DNA from: Treponema primitia ZAS-1
GTDB taxonomy: Bacteria > Spirochaetota > Spirochaetia > Treponematales > Breznakiellaceae
DNA length: 64,000 bases
NCBI RefSeq assembly: GCF_000297095.1
Contig: NZ_AEEA01000037.1
Span: 1 to 64,000 of the forward strand
Direction: 5' to 3'
The translations under genes were made by a program, and so were the position numbers. Shown here piece after piece: positions 1 to 7,550 of the stretch. The first letter of the stretch is position 1. Every line of letters starts with the position of its first letter. A model generated the notes under the pieces. That model was not told where the DNA came from, did not search any database, and worked only from the letters and a program-made list of their open reading frames with translations.

Positions 1-255
1 GCCCTCCCCTGCCGGAGTGGGGGTAATCGCCGTTACCAGGATGAGCTTGCCGTCCTTCTTGTCCTTAAGCTCGTTGTTAAGGTAGTTGTAGTCTATCTTC
101 GCTTTGTACTTTCCGTACTGCTCAATATACTTCTCGGGAATACTTAACTTCGCTGCGATTTCATTAACATCATAGGCGTGTTCGGGATAAACCGCTTGGG
201 CGATATCAATGTCTGAACCGATAAACTTCTTCACCGCGTCTGAACCTTTTGCCAT
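1..255 (-). CDS. fhs: Formate--tetrahydrofolate ligase, N-terminal part (cut by window edge)
   Basis: ATP-dependent ligation of formate to tetrahydrofolate, the entry step of the Wood-Ljungdahl methyl branch (cytosolic). The minus strand encodes 85 residues from an ATG at 255, preceded by GAGGTGA. The fragment ends in LVTAITPTPAGEG, the family's ATP-binding loop, which continues beyond the window. The N-terminal helix with the DIDIAQA stretch is also typical of the family. metF and a cooC-type gene lie upstream on the same strand, so this is a C1 cluster. The gene is incomplete only because of the window boundary. Confidence 0.93.
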   Translation of the reverse strand, partial: MAKGSDAVKKFIGSDIDIAQAVYPEHAYDVNEIAAKLSIPEKYIEQYGKYKAKIDYNYLNNELKDKKDGKLILVTAITPTPAGEG

Positions 256-377
256 ACTGTTCACCTCAACTTTAGTACAATTAGCCCTGATCAGGGCAAT
301 GCGCCAACGGCGCGACCACAATACAAAAAGGGGGACGATTCCAAAGACCTCGTCTCTTGGAAATCAGTCCCCTCATC

Positions 378-1322
378 TTACTTACACAACGAGACGAGAT
401 TACCATCGGTAACGATCTTGGCAACTTTCTCCGCTTTATTGAGAGCGTAGAAGTGAACGCCCTGAAGGTCAGTCTTCAAGTAGCTCTTTACTTCGTTGAT
501 TGTGTATTCCATGCCGTATTTTTCAAAATCCGCCGCGTATTTCTTGGTAAGATCGTCGTACTGTTTGAGGGTTTCTTCGGAAGAACTCTTGGGCGGGGGC
601 GGGGGCGGGCTGTATTGACCGACGATCCGTGAAAGTTCCACCGGAATGGCGCCGGGAATTGTCATGTCGATAGCATTTCTGCGGGAAAGAATCGGCATAA
701 TGCCAATAACAAAGGGGAGTTTGATGCCGGCCTTGCGGCACTGGGCGACCCACTTTTCATAAGCAGGGATATCATGACAGGTCTGGCACATAACAAGCTC
801 AGCGCCCGCATCCTGTTTCGCCTTGAGGTAGTTGATGTCGCTTTCAAAGCTGGAAGCAAGGAGATGCCTTTCGGGATAACCTGCGGCGGCAAAACATATT
901 TGAGGGAATTCCTTGTGTAAAAAGCTGATAAGCTGGTTTGCGTGCTCAAATTCGCCGCCGGTGGATGACTTGATGTCCCCGGTGACCGGATCTTTCTGAA
1001 AATCGCCGCGCATGGCAAGACTATTTTCAAGCCCCATGGCCACATATTCCGCAAAAATCGCCTTTAACTCGGCGGCTGTTTTCCCAATACACGTAAAGTG
1101 GGTTACACAATTGACTTTGTGGTCAACGATGTATTTGCAAATTTCCTTTGACTCGCCCACATTGGTGCCCATGGCGCCATAGGTGCAGCTAATAAAATCC
1201 GGCTTTAATTGGAATAATTGGTCCAGCTCTTTTTGCAGCTTCGGAATACCATCCTTTTCTTTGGGTGGAAACACCTCAAATGATAGGGTCTTCTTATTTT
1301 TCAGAATCTCCGCTACTTTCAT
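378..1322 (-). CDS. metF: Methylenetetrahydrofolate reductase (MetF)
   Basis: Reduces 5,10-methylene-THF to 5-methyl-THF, the last folate step of the methyl branch. At 314 residues it has the usual size for a TIM-barrel MetF. It opens with LSFEVFPPK, which carries the conserved catalytic Glu, and contains the GAMGTN and RGDFQ segments and an FAAAGYPE-type loop. The start at 1322 follows AGAGGAGAGGG. fhs follows downstream 120 bp away and a cooC-type gene lies just upstream, fitting an acetogen C1 operon. Oddity: near residue 240 there are six consecutive prolines (SPPPPPPK) followed by SSSEE, a linker not expected in ordinary MetF. It is likely to stall ribosomes without EF-P. Methionine synthesis alone would also need this enzyme, so the acetogenic role rests on the neighbours. 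Confidence 0.93.
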   Translation of the reverse strand: MKVAEILKNKKTLSFEVFPPKEKDGIPKLQKELDQLFQLKPDFISCTYGAMGTNVGESKEICKYIVDHKVNCVTHFTCIGKTAAELKAIFAEYVAMGLENSLAMRGDFQKDPVTGDIKSSTGGEFEHANQLISFLHKEFPQICFAAAGYPERHLLASSFESDINYLKAKQDAGAELVMCQTCHDIPAYEKWVAQCRKAGIKLPFVIGIMPILSRRNAIDMTIPGAIPVELSRIVGQYSPPPPPPKSSSEETLKQYDDLTKKYAADFEKYGMEYTINEVKSYLKTDLQGVHFYALNKAEKVAKIVTDGNLVSLCK

Positions 1323-1381
1323 TTCCCTCTCCTCTCTTTTAAACTTTTAAAACAGGAAAAAATCCCGTTGTTTACAAAATT

Positions 1382-2152
1382 TTATATTCCCAGCTTCTGT
1401 ATGATCTCCCCCAGCGCCTTTTTGATAGGAGAATCCTCCGGCAGGGTAACCAGGGCTTTGCCGTCGGCGTCGAACTTGTACACCGAATCGTCCATGGGGA
1501 TCACCCCAATAAGGGAAAGTTTCTGTTCCGCAATTTCGTCCAGCAGCCCCTGCTCCAGCTTCCCCCCTGGGGCGCGGTTCACGATGAGACAGACCTTGTT
1601 GGCCTTAAAATCCAACTGTTCTATCATCTCGGCAATGCGGCCCGCAGCCTGTATGCCCCGCCGGGAACAGTCGCTTACCAGGAGTATCAGATCCACCGGG
1701 GGCAAAATTCCCCGGCTGATATGCTCCAGCCCCGCTTCGTTATCTACTATTAAATAGTTGTAATTCTGATAGTACTTCTGGAGCTGATCCCGGAGAAGAT
1801 CGTTTACAAAGCAATAGCAACCCTTACCCTGGGTCCGGCCCATGACCAGCAAATCGTAATTGTCCAGCTCCACCAAAGCTGCGCTAAAGCGGAAATTAGC
1901 GTATTCCTGCTTTGACATCCCCGGTGGTATGGGATTTTTTTCGGCAAATTCCGACTTGGCAATTTCTTCGCGTATATCCCCAAGGGTTATGGTCGTTTCC
2001 ACCCCCAGGACTTCATTCAGATTAGAGTTTGGGTCGGCATCCACCGCCAGGATGGGGCCTTTCCCGGTCTGGGCGAGGTAATTTAAGAACAAACCACAGA
2101 GCGTGGTCTTTCCCACACCGCCTTTCCCAGCCATGGCAATGCTATAAGTCAT
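1382..2152 (-). CDS. cooC: CooC/AcsF-type nickel-insertion ATPase
   Basis: MinD/ParA-like P-loop ATPase that helps load nickel into carbon monoxide dehydrogenase/acetyl-CoA synthase. A deviant Walker A, GKGGVGKTT, sits at residues 9-17. DADPNSN follows near residue 42, and a CYC motif near residue 110 matches the CxC used by CooC-type proteins to bind metal and dimerise. The length of 256 residues is typical. The first in-frame start codon is a TTG at 2188, but that TTG is the -35 box of the promoter, so I take the ATG at 2152, only 7 nt after the -10 box. It lies upstream of metF and fhs on the same strand. The alternative is a related MinD-type ATPase, but CYC and the context favour CooC. 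Confidence 0.85.
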   Translation of the reverse strand: MTYSIAMAGKGGVGKTTLCGLFLNYLAQTGKGPILAVDADPNSNLNEVLGVETTITLGDIREEIAKSEFAEKNPIPPGMSKQEYANFRFSAALVELDNYDLLVMGRTQGKGCYCFVNDLLRDQLQKYYQNYNYLIVDNEAGLEHISRGILPPVDLILLVSDCSRRGIQAAGRIAEMIEQLDFKANKVCLIVNRAPGGKLEQGLLDEIAEQKLSLIGVIPMDDSVYKFDADGKALVTLPEDSPIKKALGEIIQKLGI

Positions 2153-2159
2153 GTTCCCT

Positions 2160-2188
2160 ACTATAATACTACTCGGTTTATCTGTCAA
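2160..2188 (-). promoter_or_regulatory. Promoter of the cooC-type gene, probably leaderless
   Basis: On the minus strand TTGACA (2188-2183), a 17-nt spacer and TATAGT (2165-2160) form a near-perfect sigma70-type promoter. The -10 box ends 7 nt before the ATG at 2152, so the transcript should begin at or next to the start codon. Confidence 0.75.
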
Positions 2189-2272
2189 CCGCCGCTTATC
2201 GAGCTTTTTTTATATATATATTCCGAATTGGCCTTGACGGTATGGCCTTTTTAGGTTTTATTCTATAAATAT

Positions 2273-3670
2273 ATGGTCTCTTCATTTAGGTCCTCCCAAG
2301 AGGTATTCGACTGGTTAAACCGGTTTGTAAACCTTGAGGCGGGCCAAAAACCTAGCAGTTTCCGTCCCGAGCGGATGGAACTTATCGCCGCAGTGGCGGA
2401 ACACCCCGAATTGTGCGCCCCCTCTTTCCACGTAGCGGGTTCCAAGGGCAAAGGATCGGTTACGGGGATGCTCAGCTCGATCCTGGAGGCAGCGGGGCAT
2501 AGTGCCGCCCAATACGTATCCCCCCATGTAGCGGATTTCCGGGAACGGATAAGCCTTAACCGCGCTTTCCTTGACGAAAAGGTCTACATTGAGGCGGGGA
2601 ATGAGCTGCGGGACCTGACGAATACCCTGTCGGATACGTCGAAGGCCGAGTACCGCATCTTTACCGGGGATGCCCCGGACGACGCCCCCCCTACTTACTT
2701 TGAACTTTTAACCCTGTACTTTTTCCTCTGCGCCCGGATTGTCCGCTGTAACGCCATGACCGTGGAGACCGGCATGGGGGGCAGGCTGGACCCCACCAAC
2801 ATTGTTGATCCCCTTGTCACGATAATCACCGTCATAGAGTTGGAGCATACGGAATTTCTGGGTAATACCATTACTGAGGTAGCCTGGGCGAAGGCGGGGA
2901 TCATCAAGCGCGGGAAACCGCTTATCCTGGCGGAACAGTGCGACGAAGCCCTGGCGGTTTTCCGGAAGACCGCAGCGGAAAAGAATTCTCCCCTGCTCTA
3001 CTTCCCCGATATTGCGGAAATCAGGGATCTTACAATCCGGGACGGTGGTACGGATTTTACCCTGTCCTTTAAGACCGGTGGATTTTTTTCCGAGCCCCTG
3101 AAACTGAGCGTAGGCATACCCGGCGCCGTGCAGGCCCTGAACGCGGGGCTTGCGGTTATCGCCTTAAAAACCGCCTACCCTTCCCTGGATGCAGAAACCA
3201 TACGCCAGGGACTCAGCAGCTTTACCCTGCCTGCCCGGTTTGAAAGGCTGGGCGCCGGAAAACCGCCGGTAATCATCGACGGGGCGCATACGGAAAAAAG
3301 CGTGGAACTCTGTGTGAACACCTTTACTGCACTTTACGGTGAAGGGGGCATATTCATCTTCGGGTGCGCCGCCGGGAAAAACGCCGAAGCCATGGCGGCA
3401 ATACTAACGCCACGGTTTTCCAAGATTATCATCACCACCCCGGGGACTTTTAAAATAAGCGACCCCAAGGGCGTCCACGAAGTATTTGCGAAGGAACTGC
3501 AAAGACAGGGCAAGGCGGCCGCTTCCACGCCGGAGTTGCTGTTTATACCGGAAACGAAAAAGGCTATAGACTACGTTTTGGAAGAAGGCCGGAAGAAATG
3601 CCTGCCTGTTTTAGGGACGGGATCGTTTTACCTGGCGGCGGAGATACGGGCGCAGTTCAAGGCGGACTAG
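2273..3670 (+). CDS. folC: Folylpolyglutamate synthase / dihydrofolate synthase
   Basis: Adds glutamate residues to folates (and possibly to dihydropteroate), keeping C1 carriers in the cell. It fits with the adjacent THF-dependent genes. The 465-residue Mur-ligase-type protein shows GSKGKGSV (P-loop, usually GTNGKGSV) near residue 58, YVSPHVADFRERI, ETGMGGRLDPTN and the C-terminal IDGAHT motif, in family order. The ATG at 2273 has no Shine-Dalgarno. A weak TTGACG (2234-2239)/TTTATT (2257-2262) promoter with 17-nt spacing could give a very short leader. It is divergent from the cooC-type gene and convergent with dinB, with 10 bp between stops. Whether it has both activities cannot be told from sequence. 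Confidence 0.92.
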   Translation: MVSSFRSSQEVFDWLNRFVNLEAGQKPSSFRPERMELIAAVAEHPELCAPSFHVAGSKGKGSVTGMLSSILEAAGHSAAQYVSPHVADFRERISLNRAFLDEKVYIEAGNELRDLTNTLSDTSKAEYRIFTGDAPDDAPPTYFELLTLYFFLCARIVRCNAMTVETGMGGRLDPTNIVDPLVTIITVIELEHTEFLGNTITEVAWAKAGIIKRGKPLILAEQCDEALAVFRKTAAEKNSPLLYFPDIAEIRDLTIRDGGTDFTLSFKTGGFFSEPLKLSVGIPGAVQALNAGLAVIALKTAYPSLDAETIRQGLSSFTLPARFERLGAGKPPVIIDGAHTEKSVELCVNTFTALYGEGGIFIFGCAAGKNAEAMAAILTPRFSKIIITTPGTFKISDPKGVHEVFAKELQRQGKAAASTPELLFIPETKKAIDYVLEEGRKKCLPVLGTGSFYLAAEIRAQFKAD

Positions 3671-3680
3671 AAGGATAGAT

Positions 3681-4862
3681 TCATTTCTCCTCATCGTCGG
3701 CCATCATGGAGCGGCCCCTTCGTAACGCTGCGTTGGGGAACTTCTTGTTGATTTCCAGGATATATTTTTCCAGGTTCCGCTCTTTTTCGTTGACCGTATC
3801 AAATAGTTCTCCCTGCCGGGGGGCGTTTCCGGTTTCCAGGTTCAGAAGCCCTGCGCCGATGAGCCGCACTCCCCTGCCGCTTTGGTACTTCCGGTGAAAT
3901 AAAACGGAAAGATGGTCAAACAGTTCGTCTATGGTCCCAACTGGGCGCGGAAAAGTTTCCCGGGCGCTTTCGGTGGAAAAATCTTCGTAGCGGATCTTTA
4001 TGGAGACCGTCCTGCTCTGCCAGCTTTGATTCAAAAGGCGGAACATGAGGGTTTCACAAATTTCAAACAGGGCGGTCTCTATGGTAAATTCATCGTAGAG
4101 ATCGTAGGGGAAGGTGCGTTCGGCGCTCATAGAATGGGTCCCCCGCTCGTTCTCAAAGGCTTCCGCCGCCTCTCCACGGACCGCGCGGTACAGAAAAAGA
4201 CCGAAGGCGGCGCCGAAGATGGACCGTAGATTTTCTAAAGACAAACGGTGAATGTCTTCGCAGGTTTTAAACCCATACTTCCTGAACTGTTCCTGGGTTT
4301 TGTTTCCGGCGCCCCAAATTTTGCTAACCGGAAGGGCGCACATGAATCCAGCCTCCTCTCCTACAGCAACAACGGACATACCGTCCGGCTTAGACATGCC
4401 CGAGGCAATTTTGGCGACATACCTGTTGGAAGCAAGCCCCAGGGAAACCGTAAGTCCGGTCTTCTCCCGAACCACTTCCTTGAGTTTAGCCCCAAGCTGG
4501 GCCGGAGGACCCAATAGTTTTTCTGTGCCGGTAATGTCCAGGAACGCTTCATCAATAGAAATCTGCCTGACATCGGGGGCAAAATCCGCAAAGACCGCCA
4601 TGACTTCCGCCGATTTTTCCCGGTAGCGATTCATGTTCCCCCGCAGGTATATTCCCTGTGGGCAGAGTTTATACGCCTGGGCTACGGGCATGGCGGAGTG
4701 GATCCCGAATTTCCGCGCCTCGTAGGATGCGGTGGACACCACGCTGCGCCGATCCCCGGGCAAGCCGCCTACAATGACGGGCTGCCCGCAGTATTCAGGA
4801 TGATCTAACTGTTCAACCGATGCATAAAAGGCATCAAGGTCGGCATGGATGTAGTAGGGCAT
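3681..4862 (-). CDS. dinB: DNA polymerase IV (Y-family translesion polymerase)
   Basis: Low-fidelity polymerase for bypass of damaged template. It is 393 residues long. It starts with YIHADLDAFYASVEQ, carrying the first catalytic Asp, and has ISIDEAFLDITG near residue 100 with the second acidic pair. The palm motifs SYEARKFGI and LGLASNRYVAKIASG follow, then a helix-hairpin-helix-like region and a little-finger domain. Near residue 350, RQGELFD fits the QxxLF sliding-clamp-binding motif. The start at 4862 is only 18 bp from the stop of the upstream chemoreceptor gene. A possible GGGGA lies rather far from the ATG, so translation may be weak or coupled. No SOS box was recognised. Confidence 0.95.
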   Translation of the reverse strand: MPYYIHADLDAFYASVEQLDHPEYCGQPVIVGGLPGDRRSVVSTASYEARKFGIHSAMPVAQAYKLCPQGIYLRGNMNRYREKSAEVMAVFADFAPDVRQISIDEAFLDITGTEKLLGPPAQLGAKLKEVVREKTGLTVSLGLASNRYVAKIASGMSKPDGMSVVAVGEEAGFMCALPVSKIWGAGNKTQEQFRKYGFKTCEDIHRLSLENLRSIFGAAFGLFLYRAVRGEAAEAFENERGTHSMSAERTFPYDLYDEFTIETALFEICETLMFRLLNQSWQSRTVSIKIRYEDFSTESARETFPRPVGTIDELFDHLSVLFHRKYQSGRGVRLIGAGLLNLETGNAPRQGELFDTVNEKERNLEKYILEINKKFPNAALRRGRSMMADDEEK

Positions 4863-4880
4863 GGGGCGAAATAAGTTCCC

Positions 4881-6704
4881 CTACTCCACCTTGAACCGGG
4901 CCAGTTCCGCAGTAAGGGTGTTGATGTGTTCCTTGTTGTCCCCGCTGATGGTGTTTACCCGGTTTATGGCGATATTGATCTGATCTGCCCCGGTGGCCAT
5001 TTCATTTACGCCGTTGGTTATCTCCTGGGTTACCGTTTCCAGGTTTCGGCTTTCGTTGATCACTTCCTTGCTGCCCGTAAACATCTCCTGGGAGCCCTGC
5101 TTTACCTGCTGGGTGATGTCGTTCAGCTTGGCGATGGCGTCCAGAATCTGCTTGCTCCCCTGTCCCTGCTCCTCCATGGCGTTACGGATCTGCGCCTCCT
5201 GATCCGATACGGTCTTCACCGCCGCGTCTATGGCGCCAAAACGGTCAAGAACGGTGTTTGTCGATTTTGTTATCTTGTCTATGGCGTCTTTTATCTTTTT
5301 CAGGGTGTCCGAGATGATCTTGGACTGCCGGCCTGAGTTTTCCGCCAGTTTACGGATCTCGTCGGCCACCACCGCAAAGCCACGCCCCGCTTCGCCTGCG
5401 TGGGCCGCTTCGATAGCGGCGTTCATCGAGAGCAGGTTGGTCTGGCTGGCGATATTCTGCATCACCGAGTTGATCTCCAGGAGGCCCTCGGACTCCCTGG
5501 CTATTTCCTGAATATCCGCAGAGACACCCTGGAGCCCCGTGCGGCCTACCTCGGAGGCTGCGGTTAGTTCTTCTACGTTTTCAGCGTTCCGCTTCAAGGT
5601 CGCCGTAACGCTCTGAATATTGGCAAGCATCTCCTCAATGGCCGATGATGACTGGGCCACACTGCCGGTCTGTTCTTCCACCTGGCCGCTGAGCTTTTCA
5701 ATGTTGATGGTTACCTGCTCCATGGTAGAACCGGTTTCAGTTACCGAGGCGGACTGGTTTATCGCCTGGCCCTTGATACTCTGGATGTTGGCGGTGATCT
5801 GGTTTATCGCCGCAGCGGTTTCGGTCATGTTGCTTGCAAGCTCACTCCCGATATCAGAAAGTTTTATGGAATGTTCCTTTATGGCAACGATCATGTTCCG
5901 TATCTTGTCCAGGGTTTGGTTAAAAAATGATGCCAGGGTTCCAATCTCATCCATTCGTTTAATGGTGATGCGCCTGGTTAAATCCCCTTCGCCTTCGGAT
6001 ATTTCCTTAAGGATGGCACTTACCGCTGCAAGGCGGCGGAAAATCCTCCCCATAAATACGATGGTAATCACTATGCCGATGGCGGATAAAACTACCGCCA
6101 GGATTATCTGCCGCAGGGTCTGCGTTTCTATCATTTCAATGAGACTTTCCGCTTCAAAATCACAGCCGACGATCCCCACCATATCCCCCCGGGAATTGAG
6201 GATGGGGGCATAGGTCGATATCATCCAGCCCCACTCAGCCTGCTGGGTCATACCGCTGCTCTGGGCAAGCTCGGTCCGCCAAGTCCTCTCGAAGGCAGGA
6301 TCGTAGCTTGTGGTGTCCTCCTCAAAGCCCAGGGGGGTAAAATTTTCCGCATCAGTCGGGGGAGCGCTCCCGTCAATTATGTACCGATAAATGCTGCCCT
6401 CTGCGGGCGCCATGGTATACAGAAACTCGGCCACCGTGTCTTCCTTTATTGCAAACAGCTTGAGTCTGACTTCCTCATAAAAGGGATCATTTGCGTCCAG
6501 GGTTTTGGTCAGGCGCTCAAAGGAATCCCCATCGATCAGAGCGGCAGCCTTGTCGGTAATGGTAGTCCCCTGGTCAATAAAGACGGAGGACGCCACAGCC
6601 ATGCTTTCCCGCAGGGCCATAATCGTGATAATTGCGCTTAGGGCTACAATAAAAATCGCAAAAAATACGACAAATTGGGTTTTTAGGGATATGACCTTTT
6701 TCAT
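4881..6704 (-). CDS. Methyl-accepting chemotaxis protein
   Basis: Transmembrane chemoreceptor signalling to the CheA/CheW array. The 607 residues contain an N-terminal TM helix (about 8-30), a periplasmic sensor of roughly 165 residues that looks Cache-like, with a WGWMISTYAPILNSRG strand followed by GIVGCDF, a second TM (about 198-220), a HAMP domain and a long cytoplasmic coiled coil. The signalling tip carries AAIEAAHAGEAGRGFAVVA near residues 430-450. A good AAGGAG precedes the ATG at 6704. The ligand cannot be deduced. Spirochaetes carry many such receptors, so its place next to dinB is probably not functional. Confidence 0.95.
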   Translation of the reverse strand: MKKVISLKTQFVVFFAIFIVALSAIITIMALRESMAVASSVFIDQGTTITDKAAALIDGDSFERLTKTLDANDPFYEEVRLKLFAIKEDTVAEFLYTMAPAEGSIYRYIIDGSAPPTDAENFTPLGFEEDTTSYDPAFERTWRTELAQSSGMTQQAEWGWMISTYAPILNSRGDMVGIVGCDFEAESLIEMIETQTLRQIILAVVLSAIGIVITIVFMGRIFRRLAAVSAILKEISEGEGDLTRRITIKRMDEIGTLASFFNQTLDKIRNMIVAIKEHSIKLSDIGSELASNMTETAAAINQITANIQSIKGQAINQSASVTETGSTMEQVTINIEKLSGQVEEQTGSVAQSSSAIEEMLANIQSVTATLKRNAENVEELTAASEVGRTGLQGVSADIQEIARESEGLLEINSVMQNIASQTNLLSMNAAIEAAHAGEAGRGFAVVADEIRKLAENSGRQSKIISDTLKKIKDAIDKITKSTNTVLDRFGAIDAAVKTVSDQEAQIRNAMEEQGQGSKQILDAIAKLNDITQQVKQGSQEMFTGSKEVINESRNLETVTQEITNGVNEMATGADQINIAINRVNTISGDNKEHINTLTAELARFKVE

Positions 6705-6778
6705 ACAAGCTCCTTAATTATGGAATCTTATCATTTCTTTACAGTTTTTGGAAGAAGTATTTGAATTGTCTTCTTGAT

Positions 6779-6804
6779 ATATGATAGCATATACGCTATC
6801 ATAT
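6779..6804. promoter_or_regulatory. Perfect 10-bp inverted repeat, candidate HicB operator
   Basis: ATATGATAGC (6779-6788) and GCTATCATAT (6795-6804) are exact reverse complements separated by 6 nt. They sit immediately upstream of the truncated hicA and of hicB. HicB-type antitoxins are known to autoregulate through operators in this position, so this is the likely operator. Binding is inferred. Confidence 0.5.
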
Positions 6805-6901
6805 GACCATGGGAAAGGATGTTTTAGCAAATCCAAAAAATGTAAAATTTGTGGATTTGTTACAAATTTGTACAGAAAATTTTGGAGGACAAGAATGGTA
6901 A
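6803..6901 (+). pseudogene. Truncated HicA-like toxin (first about 29 residues only)
   Basis: From an ATG at 6803 (or the in-frame ATG at 6809) this 32-codon frame reads NPKNVKFVDLLQICTENFG and then runs at once into GGACAAGAATGG and a stop. The NPK(N/S)V(R/K)F.DL...CE.FG pattern is the N-terminus of HicA-type mRNA interferases. The catalytic half, with the G-S-H-H/R motif, is missing. The frame overlaps the hicB start by 7 nt and contains the hicB ribosome-binding site. A deletion has therefore removed the toxin body and left translational coupling to the antitoxin. Confidence 0.6.
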
Positions 6902-7227
6902 AAAATAGTTTAATTGACAAATATACGTATCGGGTAGAATGGTCTGCAGAAGACAATGTTCATATAGCGCATTGTCTGGAATTTCCATCGTTAATGGCGC
7001 ATGGAAATACGGCCGGAAAGGCATTAATGGAAATTGAAAAGGTAGTAACGGAGAGCATAAAATGGATGGAAGAAGAAAACGAACTTATTCCGGAACCATT
7101 TGGACTAAAAAAATTCAAGGGGAATTTGACTTTAAGGGTACCATCGGAAATACACAAGAATTTGGTCATAAAATCAGCTGAAGAAGGGGTTTCATTAAAT
7201 CAATACATACTATCAAAGATTTCATGA
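6895..7227 (+). CDS. hicB: HicB-family antitoxin, now without a complete toxin
   Basis: The protein has 110 residues from the ATG at 6895, 6 nt after GGAGG. The N-terminal half (YTYRVEWSAEDNVHIAHCLEFPSL, split by eye into strands) is the partly degraded RNase-H-like HicB fold. The C-terminal half, LTLRVPSEIHKNLVIKSAEE then GVSLNQYILSKI, is a ribbon-helix-helix DNA-binding domain. An in-frame ATG at 6781 would add 38 residues, but that extension crosses the operator and the hicA remnant and has no Shine-Dalgarno. Family role: neutralises HicA and represses its own promoter. Only a toxin fragment remains here, so it may act as a repressor or anti-addiction relic. Confidence 0.85.
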   Translation: MVKNSLIDKYTYRVEWSAEDNVHIAHCLEFPSLMAHGNTAGKALMEIEKVVTESIKWMEEENELIPEPFGLKKFKGNLTLRVPSEIHKNLVIKSAEEGVSLNQYILSKIS

Positions 7228-7325
7228 TACATTTATAAATTTAATAAAAGAATTAAAATTAGGTTTAATAATAAAAATAGAAAAGAAAATAGAAATAAAT
7301 AAAGAATGGTTTAAAAAAATATAAA

Positions 7326-7535
7326 TTCCGGACGCTGCCTACCGAAGCGGAATGGTAATATGCCTGCCTATTGGCGCAGGACCCCATCGGCCCCGAGCTG
7401 GGTACGGAGCGTATAAACCGGGGCGGCGCCTGGTCATCCTCCGCAAAGTCCCTGCGTTCCGCCTACCGGTCTTTCAATACCACGGTTACGAACGGTAATA
7501 ACCTGGGCTTCCGGATAGCCCGATCCGCGGAATAA
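7326..7535 (+). pseudogene. C-terminal remnant of a formylglycine-generating/SUMF1-like protein
   Basis: Reading one frame from 7326 gives FRTLPTEAEW, an in-frame stop (7356-7358), then YA, and after a deletion QDPIGPELGTERINRGGAW followed by SLRSAYRSF, NNLGFRIARS and a stop at 7533. These are the successive signature blocks of the FGE-sulfatase (PF03781-type) domain: RLPTEAEWEYA, DP.GP..G..RV.RGG.W, LR.A.R and N.GFR.AR. The nonsense codon falls at the usual Glu after EAEW, and the block between YA and DP is shortened. The upstream 100 bp (7228-7325) is AT-rich with no gene visible. Confidence 0.75.
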
Positions 7536-7550
7536 ACAACAGAATAATTT

